From positions 1 to 16,564 of the forward strand of contig JAJZOM010000269.1 of NCBI GenBank assembly GCA_021811505.1: a stretch of DNA of 16,564 nt, in the 5' to 3' direction. The stretch is from Thermoplasmata archaeon (lineage in GTDB: Archaea; Thermoplasmatota; Thermoplasmata; Thermoplasmatales; Thermoplasmataceae). Shown here one piece after another: positions 1 through 7,852 of the stretch (positions within the stretch are counted from its first letter, which is position 1; the number at the start of each line of letters is the position of its first letter). Under the pieces are notes generated by a model, which was given only the letters and a program-made list of their open reading frames with translations, was not told where the DNA came from and did not search any database. Position numbers and translations under genes: made by a program.

Positions 1-576
1 GTGGACACTCTGTGTACCCATCCAGACGGTAAGCCTGCTCCCGTCGTAGGCAGCAACCACACCTCTCGGTTCAATTGGATTCGTAGCTATTCTGTTATTC
101 ACAAATCTGTCTTCTATCTCTATCTGGGACCTCTCCGGATTGAAATCACTGCCGTACCATTTGTCGACTATTGTGTTTGACTTCAGGCCTGGATAAATTG
201 GCTCGAAATTTATTGCCTCTTCTGGATCTGAAACAGCCTTCAACGGATCATATTCAATATCAACTGAATCAATCATATCTTCTGCTTCGTACTGGTTTTC
301 AGAAAATACAGCAGCTACCGGTTGCCCGACATACCCGACAAAATTGTTCGCAAGAACCGGATGTGCAAGGCTTTCGAAGCCTTCGCTTGCTCCCTCCCCG
401 ACAGATGACACGCTTAGGGCGATATCCTTGCTCGTGATTCCGCCAGAGATTTTCAGAATTTTTGCCCTCGCATAAGGACTCCTGACGAAAGCAAGATGTA
501 TCATTCCAGGTAGGTTGATGTCATCTGTGAATCTTCCTTTTCCAGTGACCAGTTTTTCACTAAGTTCCAAGTTCAT
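1..576 (-). CDS. Molybdenum hydroxylase large subunit (molybdopterin-binding, CoxL/XdhB-type), N-terminal part only
   Basis: The minus strand is open from an ATG at 576 to the window edge, giving the first 192 residues. The N-terminus (LVTGKGRFTDDINLPGM, then LAFVRSPYARAKI) is the characteristic opening of the a/b-hammerhead domain of the xanthine dehydrogenase / aldehyde oxidase / aerobic CO dehydrogenase large subunit. Further on, HPVLANNFVGYVGQPVAAVF and a segment with NPIEPRG fit the same family. This subunit holds the Mo-molybdopterin cofactor and performs substrate hydroxylation in the cytoplasm. The ATG directly follows the stop of the small-subunit gene, so translation is probably coupled. 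The active-site loop that separates CO dehydrogenase (AYxCSFR) from other hydroxylases lies outside the window, so the substrate cannot be assigned. Confidence 0.93.
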   Translation of the reverse strand, partial: MNLELSEKLVTGKGRFTDDINLPGMIHLAFVRSPYARAKILKISGGITSKDIALSVSSVGEGASEGFESLAHPVLANNFVGYVGQPVAAVFSENQYEAEDMIDSVDIEYDPLKAVSDPEEAINFEPIYPGLKSNTIVDKWYGSDFNPERSQIEIEDRFVNNRIATNPIEPRGVVAAYDGSRLTVWMGTQSVH

Positions 577-1104
577 TCACCTCTTTGAACGAACAGTGAT
601 CTCCTGCTCGTTTTCGAGAGTATCTCCCTCTTCTTTCATCATTTCCTGGGCTTCCTTTATTGATTCCACAATACTGTCATATCCAGTACAACGGCAGAGA
701 TTCCCTGATATTGCCGCCCTGATCTCCTCCTCAGAAACGTTATTCCTGTTCTTGAGAAGCCAATATGAAGTGAGAATCATTCCGGATGTGCAGTAACCAC
801 ACTGGAACCCCTGTTTATCCACAAATGCTTTCTGTACGGGGTGAAGTTTATTCTGCCCTCTGGTCAGTCCCTCTATGGTCAGGACTTTCGTGTTGTTCGC
901 CTGTACTGCCAGAACTGTGCAGGACTTAACGGCCCTGCCGTTGAGAATAACTGTGCATGCACCACAGTTTGTCGTGTCACATCCTATGTGGGTGCCTGTC
1001 AGACCAACCACTTCTCTCAGAAAGTGTGCGAGGAGCATTCTGGGTTCAATTTCCGCCTCTTTCCTCTCGCCATTCACAATTATCGATACATGTTTCTTTT
1101 CCAT
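577..1104 (-). CDS. Molybdenum hydroxylase small subunit, two [2Fe-2S] clusters (CoxS/XdhC-operon type)
   Basis: This 175-residue protein carries electrons from the Mo site to FAD. An N-terminal plant-type ferredoxin domain has C42, C47, C50 and C62 (GCDTTNCGAC...KSC). A C-terminal helical domain has C102, C105, C137 and C139 (QCGYCTSGMI...NLCRCTGY). All eight ligands are present and the length is normal for the family. The start at 1104 is chosen over an in-frame ATG at 1137, which would lie inside the upstream FAD-subunit gene, because a GAGGAG ribosome binding site (1114-1119) sits 9 bases before it. Gene order is medium, small, large, as in form I CO dehydrogenase operons, but order alone does not fix the substrate. 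Confidence 0.95.
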   Translation of the reverse strand: MEKKHVSIIVNGERKEAEIEPRMLLAHFLREVVGLTGTHIGCDTTNCGACTVILNGRAVKSCTVLAVQANNTKVLTIEGLTRGQNKLHPVQKAFVDKQGFQCGYCTSGMILTSYWLLKNRNNVSEEEIRAAISGNLCRCTGYDSIVESIKEAQEMMKEEGDTLENEQEITVRSKR

Positions 1105-1108
1105 TAAA

Positions 1109-1978
1109 TCACTCTCCTCTGGCCCTTTTATGGGCATTCTTTATGGCATCTGCGGTAATCCGCCTCAATATCTCTCTCTTGTATTCCTCTGATCCATAGG
1201 AATCAGAAACCGGCTGGGCATCTCTTGCAACTATTTCCGCAGCCTGCTTGATAGTGTCCTCTGTAAGTTCTTTGCCTATAATGAATTTCTCAGCTTTTTC
1301 CATCTTCAGCGTTCTTGGTCCGACAGAAGTTGTTGCAATTCCTGACCTAATCACCTTTTTACCATCAAGTTCCAACTGGACAGCGACGGCCGCTACCGAG
1401 AAATTCCAGGTACCTTTCCTGAATTTCACGTATGACCCTCCTGAATTATTGCCCCAGAAAGGAAGCCGTATCTCGGTCAAAATCTCTCCTTGATCAAGCG
1501 CAGTCGTAAAAGTGTCAACAAAAAAGTCCCTGGCATTGATTTCCCTGCTCCCGTTCCTGCCTTTCGCGATCATTGACGCCCCGATTGCGTTCATAACAGC
1601 GGGGAGATCGTTGCTTGGATCAGCATGTGAAATATTGCCTCCGATGGTTCCCATGTTCCTGACCAGTGGATCAGCCATCTGTCCGGCTGCATCTGCCAGT
1701 ATAGGGAATCTTTTCTTTATTATGCCAGAAAGTTCAATATCACAGTCCAGAGTCATAGCCCCTATATGCAGTGCCCCTTTTCTCTCGTCTATATAAGAGA
1801 GACCACGGATTTCGGAGAGGCTGATCAGGTAAGGTATAGTCGTTATTCTGGCTTTCAACAGCGGCACCAGGCTCTGGCCTCCGGCAAGAATCTTTGCTTC
1901 TTCTCCGTACTTATTCAAAAGATCCAAAGCCTCCTGAATATCAGTCGGTGCAAAATAATCAAAAGGTGGCGGTATCAT
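1109..1978 (-). CDS. Molybdenum hydroxylase medium subunit, FAD-binding (CoxM-type)
   Basis: A 289-residue FAD-binding protein of the CoxM / XdhA medium-subunit family. The two FAD pyrophosphate-binding motifs are clear: AGGQSL near residues 32-37 and TIGGNISHADPSNDLP at 111-126. The C-terminal CO-dehydrogenase flavoprotein domain (GSYVKFRKGTWNFSVAAVAV, then a VGPRTLKMEKAE segment) follows. Length is typical. It passes electrons from the 2Fe-2S subunit to an acceptor, which is not identified here. It is the first gene of the three-subunit operon. A TATA-like sequence at 2001-2010 lies about 26 bases upstream of the ATG, predicting a leaderless mRNA. Four bases separate its stop from the small-subunit ATG. 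Confidence 0.95.
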   Translation of the reverse strand: MIPPPFDYFAPTDIQEALDLLNKYGEEAKILAGGQSLVPLLKARITTIPYLISLSEIRGLSYIDERKGALHIGAMTLDCDIELSGIIKKRFPILADAAGQMADPLVRNMGTIGGNISHADPSNDLPAVMNAIGASMIAKGRNGSREINARDFFVDTFTTALDQGEILTEIRLPFWGNNSGGSYVKFRKGTWNFSVAAVAVQLELDGKKVIRSGIATTSVGPRTLKMEKAEKFIIGKELTEDTIKQAAEIVARDAQPVSDSYGSEEYKREILRRITADAIKNAHKRARGE

Positions 1979-2000
1979 AGCAAATGAACAATATTTCCTG

Positions 2001-2010
2001 ATATTTAAAG
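2001..2010 (-). promoter_or_regulatory. TATA box for the molybdenum hydroxylase operon
   Basis: Minus-strand CTTTAAATAT is centred about 27 bases upstream of the medium-subunit ATG at 1978, so transcription should begin at or within a few bases of the start codon. The 74-base gap to the upstream XdhC-like gene leaves room for this separate promoter. Confidence 0.55.
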
Positions 2011-2052
2011 GGATTTTTTATTTTTTAGGATTAATCTTAAAGGTTGCAAAAC

Positions 2053-2892
2053 TTATGCCATGAGTTTTTCATCTCTGATGAAAGTCAGGCGTTCGCGTCT
2101 CACACCCGTGATTTCCGCAACAATGCTTATGGCGATCTCAAATGGAGTGACTGCCTTTATTTTAATCCCTATAGGGGTCATAATCCTGTCCAGGAAATCT
2201 GCGGGAACTCCCTGACTCTTCAATATCCCGAAGTCGTGATCAATTCTCTTCCTGCTGGCCATGAGACCTATGTATGCAACATTGTGCTTTGACAGGGCTT
2301 TCAGAGTCTCTATGTCGCGCTCTCCCTTAGTGAGTATTATTACAAAATCATCCTTGGTAAATTTGAAATTCTCCAGATTAAAGTCGAGATCAGATATAAG
2401 CTCATCAGGCTTTTCCGTGAGTCCCGGGGCATGATCAATAACAATGACCTTGAAATCCAGCTTTTTACCAAGCCATACAAGATAATCTTCAACCTCATCT
2501 CTTCCTCCCTGTCCCACGATCACCATGCGCTCAAACGGCTTGAATGGTTCAAGGAACACGTCTATGGTTCCCCCACAGAAAGTCTCAACGAAGATCTCAT
2601 TATCTGTTTTTGCTGTCATCATGGCAGGAATTCCCTTGCCAGCATCCTCAAGGTGGATTTTGACAGTTCTTGGCTGTCCTGATTTCAGGACTTTTTCAGC
2701 CATATCAAGTATCACTGATTCGGGGCACGCACCGCCAAGTGTACCATAAATCACTTCCCCGTTGTATATAACTACCTTGAATCCAGGTTTTGCAAGTGAA
2801 GAACCCTCAGTGTTCACGACAGTGGCAACGACGAAAGAGCGACCTGCAGTGCTCATATCATGAATCTTGCTTGCGAAATCGTAGTTCTCCAT
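2053..2892 (-). CDS. XdhC/CoxI-family molybdenum hydroxylase maturation factor
   Basis: A 279-residue protein of the XdhC/CoxI family, which in characterised systems binds the molybdenum cofactor, helps sulfurate it and delivers it to the apo-hydroxylase. The N-terminal domain has VVATVVNTEGSS (residues 21-32), a GGACPE segment (53-58) matching the family GGxCxE motif, and FCGGTIDVFLEP. The C-terminal domain is Rossmann-like (MVIVGQGG at about 123, VIVID 140s), although the usual GAGH is GQGG here. The start at 2892 is chosen because a TATA-like sequence lies 24-26 bases upstream; an in-frame ATG at 2937 would fall before that TATA. It sits upstream of the subunit genes in the same direction, consistent with a dedicated chaperone. 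Confidence 0.88.
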   Translation of the reverse strand: MENYDFASKIHDMSTAGRSFVVATVVNTEGSSLAKPGFKVVIYNGEVIYGTLGGACPESVILDMAEKVLKSGQPRTVKIHLEDAGKGIPAMMTAKTDNEIFVETFCGGTIDVFLEPFKPFERMVIVGQGGRDEVEDYLVWLGKKLDFKVIVIDHAPGLTEKPDELISDLDFNLENFKFTKDDFVIILTKGERDIETLKALSKHNVAYIGLMASRKRIDHDFGILKSQGVPADFLDRIMTPIGIKIKAVTPFEIAISIVAEITGVRRERLTFIRDEKLMA

Positions 2893-2910
2893 AATTATGT
2901 TATTAAACAT

Positions 2911-2922
2911 CCTATTAAATGC
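2911..2922 (-). promoter_or_regulatory. TATA box for the XdhC-like gene
   Basis: Minus-strand GCATTTAATAGG is centred about 25 bases upstream of the ATG at 2892, predicting a leaderless transcript and deciding the start codon. Confidence 0.5.
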
Positions 2923-3021
2923 TTTTCGTGTTTTCAAGCATTTTACCTATTTTCACAGATAGGAGTATGATCTATCGAATAAGAATAGCGGGGGACAAAC
3001 ACTAGAAAAAAATTGAAACGG

Positions 3022-3248
3022 ATGTTCCAGCAGGGTGAAAAATACAACCTGATTTTTACGGTTAAGGTAGATGTATTGTTTGACGCTTTCTTCCAGATGA
3101 TCTGCTCAAAGCTGTTTTGGAATACGATTTCAGTACAGTAGGCAGACAGTTCAAGACATTGGCCACATTCAAAATGTTTCCCGTAAGCAATACCGATTTG
3201 TGGCAGGCAAGGTATATGTTTTATAGATGCTTACTCCAATCAGCATGA
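3022..3248 (+). pseudogene. Possible frameshifted coding remnant between the divergent xdhC-like and mocA-like genes
   Basis: The 350-base divergent gap holds two overlapping plus-strand reading frames that read like one broken protein. Frame one starts at ATG 3022 (MFQQGEKYNLIFTVKVDVLF) and stops at 3141. Frame two is open from 3084 and contains LPDDLLKAVLEYDFSTVGRQ and then NTDLWQARYMFYR before a stop at 3246-3248. Switching frame near 3090 would join them. No family is recognised and codon bias cannot be measured by eye, so this may be chance. The rest of the gap holds the two divergent promoters. Confidence 0.22.
3211..3226 (+). promoter_or_regulatory. TATA box for the MocA-like gene
   Basis: GTATATGTTTTATAG is centred about 25 bases before the ATG at 3245, predicting a leaderless mRNA. 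This favours 3245 over the in-frame ATG at 3227, which almost touches the TATA sequence. Confidence 0.5.
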
Positions 3249-3844
3249 AAATAGCAGGAGTTATTCTGGCATCGGGATACTCCACCAGGCTGGGATCAGA
3301 TAAACTCAATCAGGATCTCTGTGGCAAAACGGTAATAAGGAGGGTAGTCGACGATCTGGCTGATACCGACCTCGATTTGATATATATTGTAACTGGGGTC
3401 GGAAGCCGGATGGATTCATTACTCCTTGATTCTAGAATACGGTTGATTCAAAACAAACACGCAAAGGAAGGAATGTCTTCCTCGATCAAGGCTGCTATTG
3501 CTAACATCTCACCCGATGTAGATGCAGTTCTTATCACCAATGGAGATATGCCATTCTTCGGATCGGAAAATTACCGCAAGTTGATCGTGGAGTGGAGAGC
3601 TGAAGGAAGCAGTATAGTGAGTTCATCACTACACGGTATTCCCCGGAATCCGGTGATATTTTCGAAGGAATATTTCCGGGACTTAATGGAAATAACGGGA
3701 GATAAAGGAGGAAGGGAAATAGTTATGAAGAACAAAAACCGTGTCAAATTTATCAGCATTGAAAATGAAACCTGCTTTCTTGACATCGATACACGCGAGG
3801 ATCTGGACCTTGCGAGAAAGATATGTAAAGAATCAATTGGATGA
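3245..3844 (+). CDS. mocA: Molybdenum cofactor cytidylyltransferase (MocA-like MobA-family nucleotidyltransferase)
   Basis: A 199-residue NTP-transferase of the MobA/MocA family. Visible motifs are the nucleotide-binding loop LASGYSTRLGSDK (residues 8-20, family LAAGxSxRMGxxK), the metal-binding GDMP (100-103, GDxP), the substrate loop GIPRNPVIF (131-139) and GDKGGRE (152-158). The C-terminal DIDTREDLDLA is the usual DIDTPEDL-type ending. MocA joins CMP to molybdopterin, giving the cytosine dinucleotide used by xanthine dehydrogenase / CO dehydrogenase family enzymes in the cytoplasm. Its position divergent from the hydroxylase and XdhC-like genes supports MocA rather than the guanylyltransferase MobA. 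The start at 3245 rests on TATA spacing; 3227 is the alternative and would add six residues. Confidence 0.85.
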   Translation: MKIAGVILASGYSTRLGSDKLNQDLCGKTVIRRVVDDLADTDLDLIYIVTGVGSRMDSLLLDSRIRLIQNKHAKEGMSSSIKAAIANISPDVDAVLITNGDMPFFGSENYRKLIVEWRAEGSSIVSSSLHGIPRNPVIFSKEYFRDLMEITGDKGGREIVMKNKNRVKFISIENETCFLDIDTREDLDLARKICKESIG

Positions 3845-3907
3845 CAAACTGCGACCACAGATCCGTGCTAACGAGGGAAGATATGGATTCTAAATCTATG
3901 CAGCAAC

Positions 3908-3917
3908 AATTTTATAA
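3908..3917 (+). promoter_or_regulatory. TATA box for the small membrane protein gene
   Basis: ATTTTATAAG is centred about 28 bases before the TTG codon at 3942, predicting a leaderless transcript beginning at a non-ATG start. Confidence 0.5.
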
Positions 3918-3941
3918 GAGTACCACTTTTATCCTCACAGT

Positions 3942-4430
3942 TTGCCACCAATTAAGATACGAGAAGATTTGGAGAGCCTTTTTAAGGTTAAAACCGTTCT
4001 AATCATATCATTCATATTCACTTTTCTTCTCGAAAACCGCTATATCAAATTTCTGTCTGATCCAGCTCTTTCGGCTAGATTCACAACATTTTTCGCAAAT
4101 TCGAATCTCCTCACCCTATACGGAACCCTTATTGGTCTCCTTCTGACTGCTTATGCGATGATCGTAGCAGTTATGCCGCTATTTTCGGGCGAAAGCCTTC
4201 AGAAGCCTATTTTCACGCAAATAAACAGGTTGTTCGTCTTTACCATTCTTGACGGAACAATGCTACTGATAATCTTCTTCACCGGTGGGTTAATCCCCTA
4301 TGCTAATTCGTCACTGTTCATAGATGTAGAAATATTCTTCTTCCTCAGTCTGCTCATAGGGCTTATATTCTGCGTTCTCACAATCTCTGACCTGTTCAAG
4401 ATAATAAGAAAAAGAGGAGCAAGAAAGTAA
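3942..4430 (+). CDS. Four-helix membrane protein of unknown function
   Basis: No family is recognised. The 162-residue product has a short charged N-terminus (PIKIREDLE) and about four hydrophobic segments at residues 17-32, 54-79, 96-117 and 127-152, ending in a basic tail (KIIRKRGARK) that should lie in the cytoplasm. The first candidate start is TTG at 3942. It fits because a TATA box lies at the leaderless distance and because the next in-frame ATG (within YAMIVAV, about residue 72) would remove half of the protein. It follows the mocA-like gene by about 97 bases on the same strand but has its own promoter, so a role in the molybdenum locus is not implied. Confidence 0.7.
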   Translation: MPPIKIREDLESLFKVKTVLIISFIFTFLLENRYIKFLSDPALSARFTTFFANSNLLTLYGTLIGLLLTAYAMIVAVMPLFSGESLQKPIFTQINRLFVFTILDGTMLLIIFFTGGLIPYANSSLFIDVEIFFFLSLLIGLIFCVLTISDLFKIIRKRGARK

Positions 4431-5020
4431 CAACATTCTTGACATCCACACTTATCTGTTACTATTGTTTTATCTCAGTTGATCTGCTTGGCAGGTTGCT
4501 TTTGAAAGTTGTAAAGCTCATGAAATTAAATAACGAGTTTGAAAAGATGCGTATCCATTGGTGTTGTGCAAATCCACGGCAACGGTGTTGTGAAATTAAG
4601 TCGAAAGGTGTCACTGAAATGAATAATGCATCTTTACTTATGTTTTAACTTCGCGAAAAGCTTAGAAAAATCAAAAGAAGATGCCAAATAATGCGTAAAT
4701 TCCCACAGAGTCACTAACCAGAGAAATTCTCTATTTCTTCCCTGCAGTATTTCTTCACGGCACCTGGTTTTCTCTATATATAGCGTGGAAAGTATCAAAT
4801 CGATCATAACCAGCTTGAGTCATTCTACGGAAATGTGGTTCAGGGTAATGAGAAACTTATGAAAATTTCAGGAGAAAGAAAAATAGAATCGGAAGGCATA
4901 GAGGCTTGAAGCTAATGTCTCATAAAAGGCGAGAAAAGAAGCTCCCATTCCTGAGCATCACCTTTCTCATAACTTGTGCTTTTAATTTGAATATTCTTGA
5001 GATTCCAGACCGGTGCTGAT
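4431..5020 (+). other. 590-base gap without a convincing gene
   Basis: Two weak plus-strand frames exist. One, 4784-4909, encodes RGKYQIDHNQLESFYG...ISGERKIESEGIEA without an ATG start and could be a fragment. The other, 4915-5019, would encode a 34-residue basic-hydrophobic peptide (MSHKRREKKLPF...) ending one base before the next ATG. Neither has a recognisable family or clear promoter. A TATA-like CTTTTAATTT lies at 4979-4988 and probably serves the gene at 5021. I see no RNA gene or repeat here. Confidence 0.4.
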
Positions 5021-5905
5021 ATGAACAACATAACAGGGATAATTATTGTTGAGTTTACTATGACCGCAGTTCTGGGGTTGATTATTTATTATGTTCACAG
5101 AGTGGGAAAAAAGCTTCTTTTGAAAGAATGGGCGGTAATTATCCTTATACTATCCATGATGGGCGGAATGCTGGATTCTCTGTCATATTATTTTGTAAAT
5201 CCTCAAACGTTCTTCAGCGCCATAATTGCCCTCAGTATATCCATGCTTTCAATGTCCGTTGCCATAGTCTACCTAGCATTCGAGGCAGCACGCTCAAAAG
5301 GTGATTTTAAGGTTCGGCACTTTTCTGCATGGATAACAGTTCTTCTCGTATGGAATGAGATATCGATGGCGTTGCTCTTATATATAATCGGATACGCCCC
5401 CTTATATTCCGTAGGAATAGTTAGCATCCCTGGATATGTTGTCAACGGGATCAATAATTACCTGTTCATTGCTCCAATGGCGGCAGAAATGATATTCTCA
5501 GTTCTGCTTTTCGAAAGTAAAGGACTGCAGTTAGTCTCCTACTCCTCCATAATAGTTATGTCGCTTTCTTCTCCAACTCTGCTTCCCGACCTTGTTTTTG
5601 AAGTACCCGGAACCATACTTACCATCGCCGCAATGACATTTTTTATGGTTCTCATATTTCAGGAGATATGGAAGAATCTCCCGACTCTCGTTATTAACGA
5701 GATCAGGTTCCTTGCAGGTCTGTTTCTTGTCTACGCACTAATGGCCTCCGGCATAGCACTTGGATTTCTTCTTACTGGCCCCTACTCATCAGTATGGTCT
5801 CCCCTTGCTATAGCAATGATCTGCGGTATGGTTTTTTATTTCTATACTATATTCAACGGGAATCAAAGCTGGAATCGAAAAAAGATCAATATTGGCTCCC
5901 TCTGA
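5021..5905 (+). CDS. Polytopic membrane protein, paralogue of the N-terminal half of the neighbouring polyferredoxin
   Basis: A 294-residue protein with about eight transmembrane segments and no cysteine clusters. By eye it aligns along its whole length with residues 1-265 of the convergent polyferredoxin. MELTF matches VEFTM near the N-terminus, SGGMVTMFIFLPYYFTSP matches MMGGMLDSLSYYFVNP, QAAMLAEMLFALF matches IAPMAAEMIFSVL, and GMALFIYKAM matches GMVFYFYTIF. It is thus the membrane module without the Fe-S half. The start at ATG 5021 has a GGTG site at 5012-5015 six bases upstream; a TTG at 4997 is the alternative. The last 20 bases overlap the 3' end of the polyferredoxin gene on the other strand. 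The molecular function is unknown; quinone interaction or partnering with the longer paralogue is only a guess. Confidence 0.75.
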   Translation: MNNITGIIIVEFTMTAVLGLIIYYVHRVGKKLLLKEWAVIILILSMMGGMLDSLSYYFVNPQTFFSAIIALSISMLSMSVAIVYLAFEAARSKGDFKVRHFSAWITVLLVWNEISMALLLYIIGYAPLYSVGIVSIPGYVVNGINNYLFIAPMAAEMIFSVLLFESKGLQLVSYSSIIVMSLSSPTLLPDLVFEVPGTILTIAAMTFFMVLIFQEIWKNLPTLVINEIRFLAGLFLVYALMASGIALGFLLTGPYSSVWSPLAIAMICGMVFYFYTIFNGNQSWNRKKINIGSL

Positions 5906-7835
5906 TCTTCTCCTTCATCCAAGCCCTGACATCATAAGTAAAGATGTTGTTATGAGGGCACGCCTCTATGCAGTCTCCAACTCCAACGCACTTGAAAGAT
6001 TTGAACTCACCTTTTCTTATGAAATTACCGGGAAGTTCCGTATTTCCAACGGGGCATGCGACGGCACAATCCTTTGTAGAGCAGGTTGAGCACAGAGACG
6101 AATTCTTGACTTTCAGCCTGAAGAATCCAAGGTGGCCGAAGAATTCGTTGAAGGAACCCCAGGCGCACCATCCCTGGGTAATGCAGGCATATGTTCCCAT
6201 GAAAGGGATGGAGATAAAGACAACGTACCACAGGAAATTGAAGAAGAAGCTGAATAAGAACATTGTAACGTCAACATCAAGGATGGTAAAGGCAATGATT
6301 CCCGTACTGTTCAGATAAGATACTATTGCTGATATGAGAAGAAGGACCCAGACCCCCATTATAATGAGCATGAACAATGGCTTGACTGACGATCCCAGAG
6401 TTTTTTTCCCCAATCGAGATGTCCGGTTATAAGTTTTAAGGGTGTCATAAAAAGTTCCCTGATACATAACCGGCGCAGTACAAGTCACTGAGCAAATCTG
6501 TCTCCCACCAAACATGAATGAAAGAGCGGCCGATACCGCATAGGTTCCGACAATTCCTCCAAGGAGGTAAGAGGGGCTGACCGGCCCAAGCGTCCCAATA
6601 CCCATGCTCCACATGTAGGGTATATACCGTAAATAAGAGGAAAACGGTGAAAATATGGGGAGATAAATGGCGTATACTGCAAATGAAAAAAGCATTATGG
6701 CGGATCTAGCAATATTCTCTCTGCTTTTCATGCTCATCATTTTGAAGATCACAAGGGAACCCATCTCTGTACCCATCATAATGAGAAACCATGGAGATCC
6801 GGTAACTATTCCCACTACAGCTATAAAGTCAGCAACTGCTCCCAGACCATAATAAGAGGTAAGGGGAGCATACCATGGAAGGGAGGATATGAATCCGGAA
6901 AGCCCTCCGGAAAATATGCCCGTATTAAAATCCAGGACCGCTCCCATGAGCCATTCCATCACGAAGGTAACCAGAAGGAATGTAAAAGTCCAGCCTGCTC
7001 GAGAAGTGTAGATGATTTTGGCTGACTGGGAAGTGTCCATTGCCTTGTATATGAAAAGTGCCATCCCGAGAATCATGGACAGTTCGAAAATAGTCCAGTC
7101 CCCATAAAGGAAGAATAGAAATTCTCCAACCATCATTAAAGCGAAGATACTCATCACCCAAACGGCTGAAGGAAGGTTCTGTGTTAGCGATGCCCTTGAT
7201 CTGTATAGTGTTTCATAAATGAGAACAGTGGCTCCAATCATGGTAACGGCAGAATACCATGTTGAAAAGGTAACGTAAAATCCACTGTTCAGATCCATAA
7301 GCGGCGAAATTGCCATCACCGTCAGCATTCCGATCAGATAGTTTTTCAACGGTGATTTTTCTTTTTTCATGCAGTAGAACAGTGCAAATAGCATCTCAGC
7401 CAGCATGGCTGCCTGATACCAGTAACTGGTGGTTCCCTGAAGAATATTTCCTGGGGTGCCGCTGATAATTGAGTTGAACGTCTGTCCCATTGCCGCCTCA
7501 CTGATTCCCATTAACAATGCAAATATGGACAGGACCAGTTTCCTGTGAATTTTAACCGATTCCCTGAATCTACTGAAGTAGATTATAAGAAAGAACCCAA
7601 CTATCATGTATGCGGTGTTGACAAGGAGTATTATTGCAAGTAGCGACAGATTCGGGGAGGTAAAATAATATGGAAGAAAAATGAACATTGTCACCATGCC
7701 ACCTGACAGATAAAGGGAAAAATTGAGCCAGGTATCTGATCTGTCATTTTTGATCCTGAATATCAGGAATATGGAGAAGAGAATCATCAAAGAAGCTAAA
7801 AATGTCAGTTCCATTATCAGAATAATAGATTCCAT
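5886..7835 (-). CDS. Membrane polyferredoxin, NapH-like Fe-S C-terminus fused to a polytopic N-terminal domain
   Basis: A 649-residue integral membrane protein with many hydrophobic segments through residue 550 and a ferredoxin tail predicted on the cytoplasmic side. Features resembling the NapH/NosR/CcoG polyferredoxin group are GGRQICSVTCTAP (C448, C452) and YACITQGWCAWG (C551, C557). Two Fe-S motifs follow: C582-x2-C585-x4-C590-x3-C594-P, then C616-x5-C622-x3-C626-P. The second motif lacks one cysteine (V619 where CxxCxxC expects Cys), suggesting a [3Fe-4S] or otherwise altered cluster. Residues 1-265 are paralogous to the product of 5021-5905. The start at 7835 has a TATA box 26-27 bases upstream; an in-frame ATG at 7889 lies beyond that TATA. 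It probably moves electrons between a soluble Fe-S donor or acceptor and the membrane chain; direction is unknown. Confidence 0.85.
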   Translation of the reverse strand: MESIILIMELTFLASLMILFSIFLIFRIKNDRSDTWLNFSLYLSGGMVTMFIFLPYYFTSPNLSLLAIILLVNTAYMIVGFFLIIYFSRFRESVKIHRKLVLSIFALLMGISEAAMGQTFNSIISGTPGNILQGTTSYWYQAAMLAEMLFALFYCMKKEKSPLKNYLIGMLTVMAISPLMDLNSGFYVTFSTWYSAVTMIGATVLIYETLYRSRASLTQNLPSAVWVMSIFALMMVGEFLFFLYGDWTIFELSMILGMALFIYKAMDTSQSAKIIYTSRAGWTFTFLLVTFVMEWLMGAVLDFNTGIFSGGLSGFISSLPWYAPLTSYYGLGAVADFIAVVGIVTGSPWFLIMMGTEMGSLVIFKMMSMKSRENIARSAIMLFSFAVYAIYLPIFSPFSSYLRYIPYMWSMGIGTLGPVSPSYLLGGIVGTYAVSAALSFMFGGRQICSVTCTAPVMYQGTFYDTLKTYNRTSRLGKKTLGSSVKPLFMLIIMGVWVLLLISAIVSYLNSTGIIAFTILDVDVTMFLFSFFFNFLWYVVFISIPFMGTYACITQGWCAWGSFNEFFGHLGFFRLKVKNSSLCSTCSTKDCAVACPVGNTELPGNFIRKGEFKSFKCVGVGDCIEACPHNNIFTYDVRAWMKEKIRGSQY

Positions 7836-7852
7836 CTGGTCGGTGGACTGGC

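Noticed and set aside
1105..1137. Upstream ATG at 1137 as the small-subunit start
   Set aside because: It lies inside the FAD-subunit gene and adds residues not expected for the family; the ATG at 1104 has a GAGGAG site.
2012..2026. T-rich run as a terminator
   Set aside because: The T-run is on the plus strand, while both flanking genes are on the minus strand.
4439..4648. 69-residue plus-strand frame starting with TTG
   Set aside because: No promoter, no ribosome binding site, odd composition with paired cysteines and no recognisable family.
4915..5019. 34-residue frame ending one base before the gene at 5021
   Set aside because: No TATA box or ribosome binding site upstream; the likely promoter of the next gene lies inside it.
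5886..7835. Fe-S polyferredoxin as a true NapH or NosR
   Set aside because: Only the C-terminal cysteine pattern resembles them. The long N-terminal membrane domain and the absence of nitrate or nitrous oxide reductase genes nearby argue against a denitrification role.
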